This document shows, one piece after another, positions 23,909 through 32,023 of a stretch of 36,031 bases of DNA. Below the pieces are notes generated by a model. The model was given only the letters and a program-made list of their open reading frames with translations, made no database searches and was not told the origin of the DNA. The stretch lies in assembly GCA_001512485.1 (NCBI GenBank), contig LFRV01000117.1:5514-41544 (forward strand), written 5' to 3'. A program made the position numbers and the translations under genes. How positions within the stretch are numbered: the first letter of the stretch is position 1; every line of letters starts with the position of its first letter. This DNA is from Clostridiales bacterium DTU069. GTDB taxonomy: Bacteria; Bacillota; Clostridia; DSM-8532.

Positions 23909-24523
23909 GTGATTATTACATCGGCTGTAAAACAGAAAAATAATCCTGATATGATTAGTATATACATAGATAGCAAGTATGCCTTTTCTATGCCCCATGA
24001 AGAGTATTTAAGGCTGAATCTTTATGAACGCAGTGAATTAACCGAGGAAGATGTCAAAAGGATACGCGAAGAAATAAACGTAAGGGCAGCAACGCAGAAC
24101 GGAATAAGAATGCTGTATTCAAAAGACAGAACGGAATATGAGATACGCCAAAACCTTATTAGGAAGGGGTTTGACGAAGATACCGCCGAAGGAGCCGTCA
24201 TGCAGCTAAAATCAATGGGATACATAAACGACAGGCTGTATGCGCATAAATATATTTCAGATCGTCTTAAGCTTAAACCAAAGTCAAAAAAGGCGCTAAT
24301 GTATGAATTGCAGAAAAAAGGAATTGACAGAGAAATAATTGCGGAAGTACTTGACGAGTTTGAAATGGATGAATCCTTAATCGCTTACCGCATTACGAGA
24401 AAGAAATTCAACAAATACGATATAAGCGATCCGCTGATACAAAGAAGAATTATTTCGTTCCTTACTCATAGAGGATTCTCGCATGAAATAATAAAAGACG
24501 TGATAAAGCAACTGATGCAGTAA
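23909..24523 (+). CDS. recX: Regulatory protein RecX
   Basis: A 204-residue RecX, which binds RecA filaments and usually inhibits recombinase activity. The protein is built of three-helix repeats rich in Lys and Glu. Typical stretches are RMLYSKDRTEYEIRQNLIRKGF, QLKSMGYINDRLYAHKYISDR, KSKKALMYELQKKGI and ISFLTHRGFSHEIIKDVI. The start is a GTG at 23909 with GGGGAG 9 nt upstream. A perfect 17-bp palindrome separates it from recA, which could set its level below that of recA. Confidence 0.92.
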   Translation: MIITSAVKQKNNPDMISIYIDSKYAFSMPHEEYLRLNLYERSELTEEDVKRIREEINVRAATQNGIRMLYSKDRTEYEIRQNLIRKGFDEDTAEGAVMQLKSMGYINDRLYAHKYISDRLKLKPKSKKALMYELQKKGIDREIIAEVLDEFEMDESLIAYRITRKKFNKYDISDPLIQRRIISFLTHRGFSHEIIKDVIKQLMQ

Positions 24524-24637
24524 TTATTATTATATTCCGTACATACAATATTTTTAAAGAACTGCTGAGGTAAATAAAAGAAAACCGGTTTTAAGATATA
24601 TAGACGGAGTGAGGACATACAGTTTATATAATAAGTG

Positions 24638-24666
24638 TTGACAGTTATAGAACCGTTGAATATAAT
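24638..24666 (+). promoter_or_regulatory. Promoter of the FMN riboswitch-ribU unit
   Basis: A perfect sigma-A promoter: TTGACA (24638-24643), a 17-nt spacer and TATAAT (24661-24666), about 22 nt upstream of the riboswitch. Confidence 0.85.
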
Positions 24667-24688
24667 TAATGAAAAGAATAAATATATG

Positions 24689-24794
24689 GTCTTCAGGGCA
24701 GGGTGAAAGTCCCTACCGGTGGTATAGCCCACGAGCCGAAAGGCAGATTCGGTGAAATTCCGAAGCCGACAGTAAAGTCTGGATGAAAGAAGAC
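24689..24794 (+). promoter_or_regulatory. FMN riboswitch (RFN element)
   Basis: The RFN core is unmistakable: CTTCAGGGCAGGGTGAAAGT, CCCTACCGGTGGTAT, AGCCCACGAGCC, GATTCGGTGAAATTCCGAAGCC and GACAGT, closed by P1 GTCTTC (24689-24694) with GAAGAC (24789-24794). It senses flavin mononucleotide and controls ribU just downstream. Confidence 0.97.
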
Positions 24795-24810
24795 GAATTT
24801 GAAATAATAT

Positions 24811-24843
24811 GCCCTGTGCCAGAACACAGGGCTATTTTATTCA
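24811..24843 (+). terminator. Expression-platform terminator of the FMN riboswitch
   Basis: GCCCTGTG (24811-24818) pairs with CACAGGGC (24825-24832) and is followed by TATTTTATT. Bound FMN would favour this hairpin and stop transcription before ribU. The competing antiterminator was not worked out. Confidence 0.7.
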
Positions 24844-24860
24844 TTGAAGGGGGTTTTGTT

Positions 24861-25472
24861 TTGGAACAGAATCAAAAGAAAAGATCGTATATAAAATTCA
24901 TAACGAGGGTGGCTATTTTGTCTGCCATAGCTACTGTGCTTATGGCTTTAAAGGTACCTTTGTGGTTTGCGCCTTCGTTTTATAAATTTGATATAAGCGA
25001 AGCGGTTGTTCTTATGGGTGCATTTGCGTTAGGTCCTGCGGCGGGTATCGTTATTGAACTTTTAAAGGTATTGCTTAATTTATTAATAGACGGAACGGTG
25101 ACGGCAGGCGTCGGCGAGTTTGCGAATTTTATTATGGGCTGTTCTTTTATCCTGCCGGCCGCGCTGATTTACAAGTTTAACAAGTCAATACGCACCGCCA
25201 TAATTGGAATGATTGTCGGGATTATATCGTTAACCGTTGTCAGTTCGTTACTAAACTATTATCTGATGCTTCCGCTTTATGCAAGTGTTTTCGGCATACC
25301 TATGGAGACGCTGATTGGAATGGGTGCTAAAATCAATCCCTCAATCACAGACTTGAGAAGTTTTATATTATTGGCGGTAATGCCATTTAACCTGTTAAAA
25401 GGCCTGTTAAGTTCCGTAATTACGTTTTTTCTGTATAAGAGGATATCTCCCATTTTACATGTACGTGACTAA
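24861..25472 (+). CDS. ribU: Riboflavin ECF transporter S component RibU
   Basis: A 203-residue membrane protein with six hydrophobic segments, the substrate-binding subunit of an energy-coupling factor transporter for riboflavin. The family pattern is clear: KVPLWFAPSFYKFDISEAVVL, GPAAGIVIELLKVLLNLL with a TVGEF-like loop, NYYLMLPLY, and PFNLLKGLLSSVITFF near the end. The FMN riboswitch directly upstream confirms the ligand. The start is TTG 24861 behind AAGGGGG. The frame is open upstream but would cover the riboswitch terminator. The shared ATPase and EcfT genes are not in the window. A 13-bp hairpin follows the stop. Confidence 0.95.
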   Translation: MEQNQKKRSYIKFITRVAILSAIATVLMALKVPLWFAPSFYKFDISEAVVLMGAFALGPAAGIVIELLKVLLNLLIDGTVTAGVGEFANFIMGCSFILPAALIYKFNKSIRTAIIGMIVGIISLTVVSSLLNYYLMLPLYASVFGIPMETLIGMGAKINPSITDLRSFILLAVMPFNLLKGLLSSVITFFLYKRISPILHVRD

Positions 25473-25477
25473 GTGGA

Positions 25478-25507
25478 CGCGCATGAATTTGAACAAATTC
25501 ATGCGCG
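25478..25507 (+). terminator. Strong hairpin after ribU
   Basis: A perfect 13-bp stem (25478-25490 with 25495-25507) and a 4-nt loop. The sequence after it (TTGTGATTTC) is only partly T-rich, so termination is likely but not canonical. Confidence 0.55.
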
Positions 25508-25580
25508 TTGTGATTTCGTGCCTTATTAATGACTGTTTATGCCCGTAATCACTTTAATTTTGTACTATATTTGTATTCAT

Positions 25581-25606
25581 TTATATTGTTGAAAAATCTC
25601 ATTCTT
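25581..25606 (+). promoter_or_regulatory. Sigma-D-like promoter for the chemoreceptor
   Basis: GAAA (25581-25584), a 15-nt spacer and CCGATAT (25600-25606). The -10 matches the flagellar/chemotaxis sigma factor consensus (TAAA-N15-CCGATAT) exactly, and the -35 by three of four bases. It lies 59 nt before the receptor start. Confidence 0.65.
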
Positions 25607-25665
25607 TAGCCGATATATATATAAGTTATAAAAAAATAAAATACAATTTAAAGGAGACATGCTGT

Positions 25666-27777
25666 ATGAAGGGGAATAAATCAGGCGTACATACTGTTTT
25701 TATTATGCACCTGTTTTCAGTCGTTATTCCGGTTGTTTTAATTCTTGTCGCATACTTCACAGGTTCTCCGCTGTTTACTGTTTTATTGACAGTGTCGGCT
25801 GTAATAATATTTGCAGGGACAATTCTTCAGTATATCATATCAAAAAGTATGTCAACAATCTTCTATTTAATGTCTGAGACAATAAATAAAGCAAAAAATG
25901 GAGATTTGAAGACTAAAATAAATGATGACAGGAAAATTGGCCAGGCCGATAAAATTATTAAAGGGATAAACAGTTTTATACAAACTTTTAATGATGTGTT
26001 TTCAAATGTCGACAGGTCTGCCGGTGAGGTTAAACATCTTGTCAATACCGTTAAATTAACATCGAAAGAAGCATCCGATGTCGCGAATCAAATAGCGGCT
26101 TCTGCCGAACTGGTGTCGAAGGGAGCTGCAGAACAGGCTGAAGATGCTGAAGAAAGTACAAAAGTAACAACAGAGCTTATTGAAAAATTTGAAGAAGTTG
26201 CAAGTTCTGCGGAACTTATGACTCAAAAAGCCGATCTGACAAAAGAGATGGCCGAATTCGGGAAAGCGAATATCAATGACTTGCTTGAGAAGAGCCGGCT
26301 GACCGAAATTAATATGGAGGAAATAAATAAGAAAATTTCTGAGCTAAATGAAATGGCGAGCAATATAAGTCAAATAACGGCTACAATATCGGGTATTGCA
26401 AGCCAGACCACCCTATTATCGCTGAATGCGTCAATAGAAGCGGCAAGAGCCGGTGAAATGGGAAGAGGTTTTGGCGTTGTCGCGGAAGAAATCAAAAAGC
26501 TTGCCCAGCAAAGTGTCTCTTCCAGTGAAGAAATAAACAAGATTATTGTGGGTATCCAGGAGCAGGTTGACATTACGACAAAAACAATCTTATCGACTAC
26601 GGAAACGCTGAAAGCGCAGACGGAGTCGGTAAATAAGACTAATGAGGCATTTAACAAGATATCCGGCGCGGTTGACGAGTTGTTTGTCCAGCTTCTTGAA
26701 GTAAAAAAAGGTATTGGGATTCTCGATGAATTCAAACAAACGCTGTATGATTCCATTGCAAATATTGCTTCGGTAGCGCAGGAAACGGCAGCTTCCACAC
26801 AGGAGATAACCAGTCTTATGTACTCCCATATAAACTCCTCTGAAATACTGGTGCAGCTTTCCGAAAGTTTTGATCAAGTCATTAAGAACCTTGAAGATAT
26901 AATAAACAAGTTCAATTTTGATAAAATAACAACAGAAAAAAGAGCGTTTGCAATAATACCATGCAGCGATATAGAATTTTTCTCCGATACAAGGGAAGGG
27001 GCAATGGATGCGGCTTCCAAACTTGGGGTTGATGTGATATGGAAGGCACCAAGCAGCTATGATCCGGTATTGCAGGCGGAAATTATTGATGATGCCGTAG
27101 AAAAGGGTGTTGCGGGAATAGGCATCGGCCCGATTGATGATCCGCTTGTAAGGGAAAGCCTTAAAAGGGCAATGGATAAAGGAATTAAAGTAGTTTGTTT
27201 TGATACCGACATCCCCGATATTGGAAGGGACGGGTTTATTGGAACCGATAATTATAAAGCAGGTATGACATTTGGAGAACTGGTCGCTAAAAAACTTGAC
27301 GGCAAGGGCAAAATTCTCGGTACACAGGCAGTTAAAAATACGTTAAACCAAATAGAACGGTTGAACGGGTTTATGGAGGTTATAAAGAAATATCCCGATC
27401 TTGAGTTTCTTGGTATGGAGCATACCGAACATTCCGCCGGCGATGCCAGATGGCAGGAAGTTAAAGAAATACTTAAAAAAGCGCCGCCGTTTGATTGTTT
27501 TATCTGCATGGATGCATTCGGCAGCTACATAGCGTCGAAAATGAAGGAAGAGCTTGGTATGACGCCGGTTTGTTTCGTGTTTGACAAAACGGAGTATTCG
27601 GCGAAACCGTTGGCAGATGGCTATACCACAGTTTTGGCGCAGCGTCCGAGGTTATGGGGCGAATTATCGGTAAGAAGGCTTAATGAATTATGCAACGGCA
27701 AAACAATAAAGAATAAGGAAGATACAGGGACTTATGAAATAAACAAGGGAAATATGAAGGTGTTTATAAAAGATTGA
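25666..27777 (+). CDS. Chemoreceptor with C-terminal sugar-binding-like domain
   Basis: A 703-residue protein. Two hydrophobic helices (about 10-32 and 35-57) form a hairpin with almost no extracytoplasmic loop, followed by a HAMP-like segment. A methyl-accepting signalling coiled coil (about 90-420) follows; its tip is near 240-285 and contains [21 protein letters not shown] and [17 protein letters not shown]. Residues 424-700 then form a type 1 periplasmic-binding-protein-like domain of the RbsB/Peripla_BP_4 kind ([48 protein letters not shown]). With this topology the binding domain should be cytoplasmic. The ATG follows AAAGGAG, and a sigma-D-like promoter is upstream. It probably signals an intracellular sugar or related metabolite to CheA; the ligand is unknown. 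Confidence 0.9.
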   Translation: MKGNKSGVHTVFIMHLFSVVIPVVLILVAYFTGSPLFTVLLTVSAVIIFAGTILQYIISKSMSTIFYLMSETINKAKNGDLKTKINDDRKIGQADKIIKGINSFIQTFNDVFSNVDRSAGEVKHLVNTVKLTSKEASDVANQIAASAELVSKGAAEQAEDAEESTKVTTELIEKFEEVASSAELMTQKADLTKEMAEFGKANINDLLEKSRLTEINMEEINKKISELNEMASNISQITATISGIASQTTLLSLNASIEAARAGEMGRGFGVVAEEIKKLAQQSVSSSEEINKIIVGIQEQVDITTKTILSTTETLKAQTESVNKTNEAFNKISGAVDELFVQLLEVKKGIGILDEFKQTLYDSIANIASVAQETAASTQEITSLMYSHINSSEILVQLSESFDQVIKNLEDIINKFNFDKITTEKRAFAIIPCSDIEFFSDTREGAMDAASKLGVDVIWKAPSSYDPVLQAEIIDDAVEKGVAGIGIGPIDDPLVRESLKRAMDKGIKVVCFDTDIPDIGRDGFIGTDNYKAGMTFGELVAKKLDGKGKILGTQAVKNTLNQIERLNGFMEVIKKYPDLEFLGMEHTEHSAGDARWQEVKEILKKAPPFDCFICMDAFGSYIASKMKEELGMTPVCFVFDKTEYSAKPLADGYTTVLAQRPRLWGELSVRRLNELCNGKTIKNKEDTGTYEINKGNMKVFIKD

Positions 27778-27791
27778 CTTAATGCCGGCTA

Positions 27792-27820
27792 TTGATTATT
27801 CCCAAAGGATAGAATATAAT
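27792..27820 (+). promoter_or_regulatory. Promoter of the THF riboswitch-folT unit
   Basis: TTGATT (27792-27797), a 17-nt spacer and TATAAT (27815-27820), about 32 nt before the riboswitch. Confidence 0.75.
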
Positions 27821-27851
27821 GTCACTATAAAATAATACAGGGTCTCTCAAT

Positions 27852-27954
27852 GAGCAGAGTAGGCAATTGCGCGTTAAGTGCCGGATGAACGGGGAGTTGA
27901 CATCCGGACGAAAAGCCGAAGGCTTGCGGTGCGGTTGCCGCATCCCGCTGCTGC
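27852..27954 (+). promoter_or_regulatory. Tetrahydrofolate (THF) riboswitch
   Basis: The conserved elements are in order: GAGTAGG, GCGCGTTAAGTG, a stem CCGGATG paired with CATCCGG enclosing AACGGGGAGTTGA, ACGAA, a short hairpin, GCGGTG, and GCATCCCGCT. Outer pairing is GCAG (27854-27857) with CTGC (27951-27954). It binds reduced folates and precedes folT. Confidence 0.93.
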
Positions 27955-28000
27955 ATGGGGGAGGGTTCCTCTTCATGTAGCACGTATTATTATGCAGGTG

Positions 28001-28025
28001 CGCTGAAGGATATTTTCTTTCAGCG
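28001..28025 (+). promoter_or_regulatory. Hairpin in the THF riboswitch expression platform
   Basis: CGCTGAA (28001-28007) pairs with TTCAGCG (28019-28025). An earlier hairpin pairs GCATG with CATGtagc-type residues near 27953-27980. No T-run terminator is seen, so control may act on the GAGGAGG site at about 28054-28060. Confidence 0.45.
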
Positions 28026-28067
28026 ACCGATCCCGGAAAAAGCAATGTGCGGTGAGGAGGTTTTTTT

Positions 28068-28604
28068 ATGAGTAAAAAAGGCTTGTTCTCTTTTTTGAAA
28101 GACATACATTCACTTGTCCTGATGTCTTTTTTTATTGCGCTATACGCTGTTTTTTCATGGCTTGCGATATATATTACAAACGATCTGCGGTTTAATTTGA
28201 CCTTTATACCCGCTGCCTGGGCGGCGGCGATTTTCGGACCTGTCGCGGGAGGCATTACGGGAGTGTTCGGAGATCTTCTCGGCTGGATTATAAGGCCCAA
28301 TGGACCTTTTTTCCCGGGGTTTACAATCAGCGGATTTGCAACGGGCGTTATTTTCGGACTGTTTCTTTATAAAAAGGAAATCACGCTAAAAAGAGCGATA
28401 CTGGCCGCGGCATCGGTTGTTTTAATTGTCGAACTCGGGCTAAATACGATCTGGATTATGCTATTATACGGCAATGCATTCAAAGTGCTTATCGCAGGCA
28501 GGCTTATCAAGGCGCTGATTGTTCTGCCTGTTCAGGTATTGGTACTCTGCAGCACGGGTTATTTTTTTAAAAGAAATCCGAACCTTGTATACCATAATAG
28601 ATGA
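28068..28604 (+). CDS. folT: Folate ECF transporter S component FolT
   Basis: A 178-residue membrane protein with about six hydrophobic segments, the folate-binding subunit of an energy-coupling factor transporter. The signature is RFNLTFIPAAWAAAIFGPVAGG followed by DLLGWIIRPNGPFFPGFTISGF; the GPFFPGFT stretch is typical of FolT. The tetrahydrofolate riboswitch upstream supports the ligand. A strong GAGGAGG site precedes the ATG at 28068. ATPase and EcfT subunits must come from elsewhere in the genome, shared with RibU. Confidence 0.94.
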   Translation: MSKKGLFSFLKDIHSLVLMSFFIALYAVFSWLAIYITNDLRFNLTFIPAAWAAAIFGPVAGGITGVFGDLLGWIIRPNGPFFPGFTISGFATGVIFGLFLYKKEITLKRAILAAASVVLIVELGLNTIWIMLLYGNAFKVLIAGRLIKALIVLPVQVLVLCSTGYFFKRNPNLVYHNR

Positions 28605-28633
28605 TTTTAACCAAATAATCGCAAAAAATTACC

Positions 28634-28662
28634 TTTACAACTGAATGCCAAATGCTTATAAT
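28634..28662 (+). promoter_or_regulatory. Promoter of the cobalamin riboswitch-btu unit
   Basis: TTTACA (28634-28639), a 17-nt spacer and TATAAT (28657-28662). Confidence 0.7.
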
Positions 28663-28712
28663 TTTGTTAAAGAAAATAAAGGACTTAATAAAAAATAATA
28701 TATAGCAGATAT

Positions 28713-28862
28713 GTACGGTTTATACCGTACTATGCAGGGAACCGGGTGAAAATCCCGGACGGTCCCGCCGCTGTGTGGATGAGAATATATGCATTATGCC
28801 ACTGTCTTTGGATGGGAAGGCGCATATATTTGATGAATCCGAGTCAGAATACCTGCCTGGAA
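28713..28862 (+). promoter_or_regulatory. Cobalamin riboswitch
   Basis: The B12 box and core are clear: GCAGGGAACCGGGTGAAAATC, CCGGACGGTCCCGCCGCTGTG, GCCACTGTC, GGGAAGGCGCATATA, GATGAATCCGAGTCAGAATACC and TGCCTGG. A perfect 7-bp hairpin (28713-28719 with 28724-28730) stands at the 5' side. It controls the importer genes that follow. Confidence 0.95.
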
Positions 28863-28936
28863 TAAAAGTGAGGGAAACTACGAGTGATAGGCCTCACTAA
28901 GTTTATTGCTTTTATACCGGCATGAACGAAGTCAAG

Positions 28937-28961
28937 CCTTTCCTCGCGGAAAGGTTTTTTT
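28937..28961 (+). terminator. Expression-platform terminator of the cobalamin riboswitch
   Basis: CCTTTCC (28937-28943) pairs with GGAAAGG (28948-28954), followed by seven T residues, before the btuF gene. Adenosylcobalamin or a related corrinoid should favour termination. Confidence 0.85.
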
Positions 28962-29009
28962 ATTTGCTTTTTAAAGTAAAAAAATATACATGAGAAAGGG
29001 TAATTTACC

Positions 29010-30047
29010 ATGAGAAGAAAAATTGTATTATTATCAACAGTTATAGTAATCAGTGCTGCTCTTATTATTGCTCTTATATTTTTAGCAGGCAACAAAGCAA
29101 CAGACGAATCCGATCACGGCAGATCTGCGTCGGAGGCAGCAACACAGGCACAGGAAAACGATAAATACACAAATCATCCTGCCGATACGGCAGAGCCAAA
29201 GGAAAACAATATTGAACCTGATGCCGGAAATACTAATTATCCCATTGAGATAACGGATTCAAAAGGACGCATCATAAAGCTCGATAATGAACCGGAGCGC
29301 ATTATATCAATCGGACCCGACATAACCGAGATTATATTCGCTCTCGGAAAAGGCAATAAGCTCGTCGGACGCTCAGCATTCTGCGATTACCCGCCGGAAG
29401 CTTTGGATATACCCGCAGTCGGAGATTTTTACGAATGGAACCTTGAAACGATTGTTTCGCTTGAGCCCGATATTTTATTTGTCTCCGCGATGAATACGGA
29501 GGAAAACGAAAAAAAACTCATGGATTTGGGAATAAACACTATCTTTATAAACCAGACAGAATCGTTTGAAGGAGTATACGCAACGATAGGATTAATCGGA
29601 AAGGTACTCAATGCCGAATCTGAATCAACGGAGATAATCAATCGTATGAAGAATGACGTCGAAAAAGCGATGGGGGCTGTTAAAGGACTTGACAGGCCTT
29701 CGGTTTATTATGTTGTCGGATTTGGAGAATACGGTGACTATACCGCAACGGGAGAAACGTTTATAGCAAAGATGATTGATATGGCAGGCGGTGCTAATAT
29801 TGCCGCCGATATTACAGGGTGGATTTACAGCCTCGAAAAACTTATGGAGCAGGATCCGGATATTATTATCGGCTCCGACGAAGCAGTGAAATATTTTCAG
29901 GAAACAAGCGGTTATAAAGAACTTACTGCCGTTAAGGAAGGCCGTATTTACGCGATTAATCCCGACTTGCTGGAAATCCAGGGCCCGAGACTTTCCGACG
30001 GCTTGCTCGAACTCGTAAAAATAATGCATCCCGGGACTATACAATAA
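29010..30047 (+). CDS. btuF: Corrinoid ABC transporter substrate-binding protein
   Basis: A 345-residue extracytoplasmic binding protein of the BtuF/FecB class. Residues 7-27 form a hydrophobic anchor. Residues 30-75 are a polar, low-complexity linker. The binding domain starts at about 77 (PIEITDSKGRIIKLDNEPERI, then ISIGPDITEIIFALG) and contains GDFYEWNLETIVSLEPDIL and the late SDGLLELVKIMHPG. The N-terminus has no cysteine in a lipobox position, so the protein seems held by an uncleaved helix and not by lipid. AGAAAGGG precedes the ATG. The cobalamin riboswitch indicates a corrinoid ligand; sequence alone would also allow a siderophore. Confidence 0.9.
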   Translation: MRRKIVLLSTVIVISAALIIALIFLAGNKATDESDHGRSASEAATQAQENDKYTNHPADTAEPKENNIEPDAGNTNYPIEITDSKGRIIKLDNEPERIISIGPDITEIIFALGKGNKLVGRSAFCDYPPEALDIPAVGDFYEWNLETIVSLEPDILFVSAMNTEENEKKLMDLGINTIFINQTESFEGVYATIGLIGKVLNAESESTEIINRMKNDVEKAMGAVKGLDRPSVYYVVGFGEYGDYTATGETFIAKMIDMAGGANIAADITGWIYSLEKLMEQDPDIIIGSDEAVKYFQETSGYKELTAVKEGRIYAINPDLLEIQGPRLSDGLLELVKIMHPGTIQ

Positions 30048-30109
30048 AAGAAGACGTATAACGCTTCTTAACGGGATTTAATTAAAACGGGACAATTGGG
30101 AGGTTCAAT

Positions 30110-31162
30110 GTGTCTTACCTTGGAAAAAGGAAATTTTATTATTCACTTCTTGTGATAAGTATTATCGGGTTGCTGCTGCTTGGAATTTTTTCATTGTTTG
30201 TAGGCACGGCAGATATCGGATTTGCCGATGTTTGCCGCATTCTCGCCTCAAAGATCCCGGGTATTCAAAAGCTTGTTGACATTGATAATATAAGAGGATC
30301 CTTGGAAGATATTATTATTAAGCTAAGGCTTCCAAGAGCAGTTCTTGTGATTATGGCGGGGTCCGGCTTGGCAGCGGTGGGCGCGGCAATGCAGAGCGTT
30401 TTTCGCAACCCGATGGCTGAACCGGGAATTCTTGGATTATCTTCCGGAGCCGGTCTTGGAGCGACAATCGCAATAGTAGCCGGCCTTGACAAAACCGTAC
30501 TCGGGTTGGGCGCGGCGGCCATATGCGCCTTTTTCGGCGCTGTTGTGACAGTTTTTATAGTATACAATATATCGCGGACAGGCCACAGGATTTCCCCGAC
30601 CGTCCTGATTCTTGCCGGAACGGCTATAAGTTTTATGAACAGTGCGGTTATCCAATTAATAATGATTTTCAGAAGGGATCGGATGGACTATATAATTATG
30701 TGGACTATGGGTTCATTCAGTTCGCCATCATGGAATAAGATTATTGTGCTTCTTCCGTTTCTTCTGTCGGGCCTGACCGTTATTTTGTTTCATGCCAGGG
30801 ATCTAAACATAATTTCGACGGGGGAGGAAACTGCAAAAACACTTGGAGTTGAAGTTGAACGTACAAAAAAACTCGTTCTTGCGTCATGCTCGATTGTAAC
30901 TGCGGCGTGTGTCGCGACAAGCGGAATAATAGGTTTTGTCGGGCTGATCATCCCTCATTTGCTGCGGCTTCTCGTCGGAACCGATCAAAGGGTTTTGCTT
31001 CCGTTTTCGATTGTAGGAGGAGCGGCATTTTTACTTGTATGTGACACCCTTGCAAGAGTGGCAGCCCCGCCTGCCGAAATACCGGTCGGCGCATTAACAG
31101 CCGTGTTTGGCTCACCGTTTTTTATCGCACTTTTAATAAAGGGAAAAAGGAGTGTAATGTGA
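30110..31162 (+). CDS. btuC: Corrinoid ABC transporter permease
   Basis: A 350-residue permease of the FecCD/BtuC family with about ten membrane segments. Family stretches include LRLPRAVLVIMAGSGLAAVGAAMQSVFRNPMAEPGILGLSSGA-type residues (about 73-115), the conserved GTAISFMNSAVIQL helix, GFVGLIIPHLLRLLVGTDQR (the cytoplasmic coupling loop) and PPAEIPVGALTAVFGSPFF near the end. The start is a GTG at 30110 behind GGGAGG. The stop overlaps the start of btuD (TGATG-type junction), so the two are translated together. Confidence 0.93.
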   Translation: MSYLGKRKFYYSLLVISIIGLLLLGIFSLFVGTADIGFADVCRILASKIPGIQKLVDIDNIRGSLEDIIIKLRLPRAVLVIMAGSGLAAVGAAMQSVFRNPMAEPGILGLSSGAGLGATIAIVAGLDKTVLGLGAAAICAFFGAVVTVFIVYNISRTGHRISPTVLILAGTAISFMNSAVIQLIMIFRRDRMDYIIMWTMGSFSSPSWNKIIVLLPFLLSGLTVILFHARDLNIISTGEETAKTLGVEVERTKKLVLASCSIVTAACVATSGIIGFVGLIIPHLLRLLVGTDQRVLLPFSIVGGAAFLLVCDTLARVAAPPAEIPVGALTAVFGSPFFIALLIKGKRSVM

Positions 31163-31974
31163 TGGAAGCCAAAAACGCCGTTGATGTAAAAAACCTTGAA
31201 TTTTCATATGGTGACAGGAAGGTGCTTGAGGAGATATGCGCGCGGTTTCATCCCGGAATGGTCTGCGGCCTGTTGGGACCTAACGGTTCAGGAAAGACAA
31301 CCCTTTTGAAGAATATTGCATCTATTCTGAAACCGCAGAAAGATACGGTATATATAAATGGCAATGACATTACAAATATGACCGCAAACGAATTGGCGAG
31401 GGAAATATCCGTCGTTCCGCAAAATACCCATATAGAGTTTGATTTCAGCGTACAGGATATTGTTATGATGGGAAGATCTCCGTATATTAAAAGGTTTTCA
31501 TCCGAGAGCGAAGAAGACGTAGAAACAGCTCAATGGGCGATGAGAATAGCCGGGATAGAAGACCTGGCTGAACGCAGCATAAAAAACATAAGCGGCGGTG
31601 AATTGCAGCGTGTTGTCATAGCGAGAGCACTGGCCCAGAAAAGCAATATCATATTATTGGATGAACCGGTTTCGCAGCTTGATATCCATCACCAATTATC
31701 TATAATGGAGACCGTCCGAATGTTGGCATACGAATACGGGATGACTGTTGTGACGGTCCTTCACGATTTGAACCTCGCAGCGGAATTCTGTGATTACATA
31801 TATCTTCTGAAAAATGGGGCTATCGCATACAGCGGAAAGCCGAAGGACGTACTCACATACGAAATAATTGAAGAGATCTATAAAATCGTTTGCCTTGTTT
31901 ACGAGAACCCGGCATCAAAAAAACCACATATTGTTCCTGTTCGCAGTATGCAGCAAGGGAACGGTTCCCGTTAG
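31162..31974 (+). CDS. btuD: Corrinoid ABC transporter ATP-binding protein
   Basis: A 270-residue ABC ATPase. Walker A is GPNGSGKTT (39-47), followed by the Q-loop in VPQNTHIEFDF, the signature ISGGELQRVVIARALAQ, Walker B ILLDEPVSQLD and the switch His in VTVLHDLNLA. It belongs to the FecE/BtuD/HmuV group that pairs with BtuC-type permeases. ATG 31162 shares bases with the btuC stop; GTG 31159 is a possible alternative. AAAGGAG lies just upstream. A terminator begins inside its last codons. Confidence 0.93.
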   Translation: MEAKNAVDVKNLEFSYGDRKVLEEICARFHPGMVCGLLGPNGSGKTTLLKNIASILKPQKDTVYINGNDITNMTANELAREISVVPQNTHIEFDFSVQDIVMMGRSPYIKRFSSESEEDVETAQWAMRIAGIEDLAERSIKNISGGELQRVVIARALAQKSNIILLDEPVSQLDIHHQLSIMETVRMLAYEYGMTVVTVLHDLNLAAEFCDYIYLLKNGAIAYSGKPKDVLTYEIIEEIYKIVCLVYENPASKKPHIVPVRSMQQGNGSR

Positions 31975-32013
31975 TACGCATATTGAATTGAAAAGAAACC
32001 GTTCCCCTTTTTT
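31957..32013 (+). terminator. Terminator of the btuFCD operon
   Basis: GGGAACGGTT (31957-31966) pairs with AACCGTTCCC (31997-32006), then C and a run of T residues. The 5' arm overlaps the end of btuD. On the minus strand no T run follows, so it would not stop the convergent corrinoid operon well. Confidence 0.75.
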
Positions 32014-32023
32014 CTATGCTATG

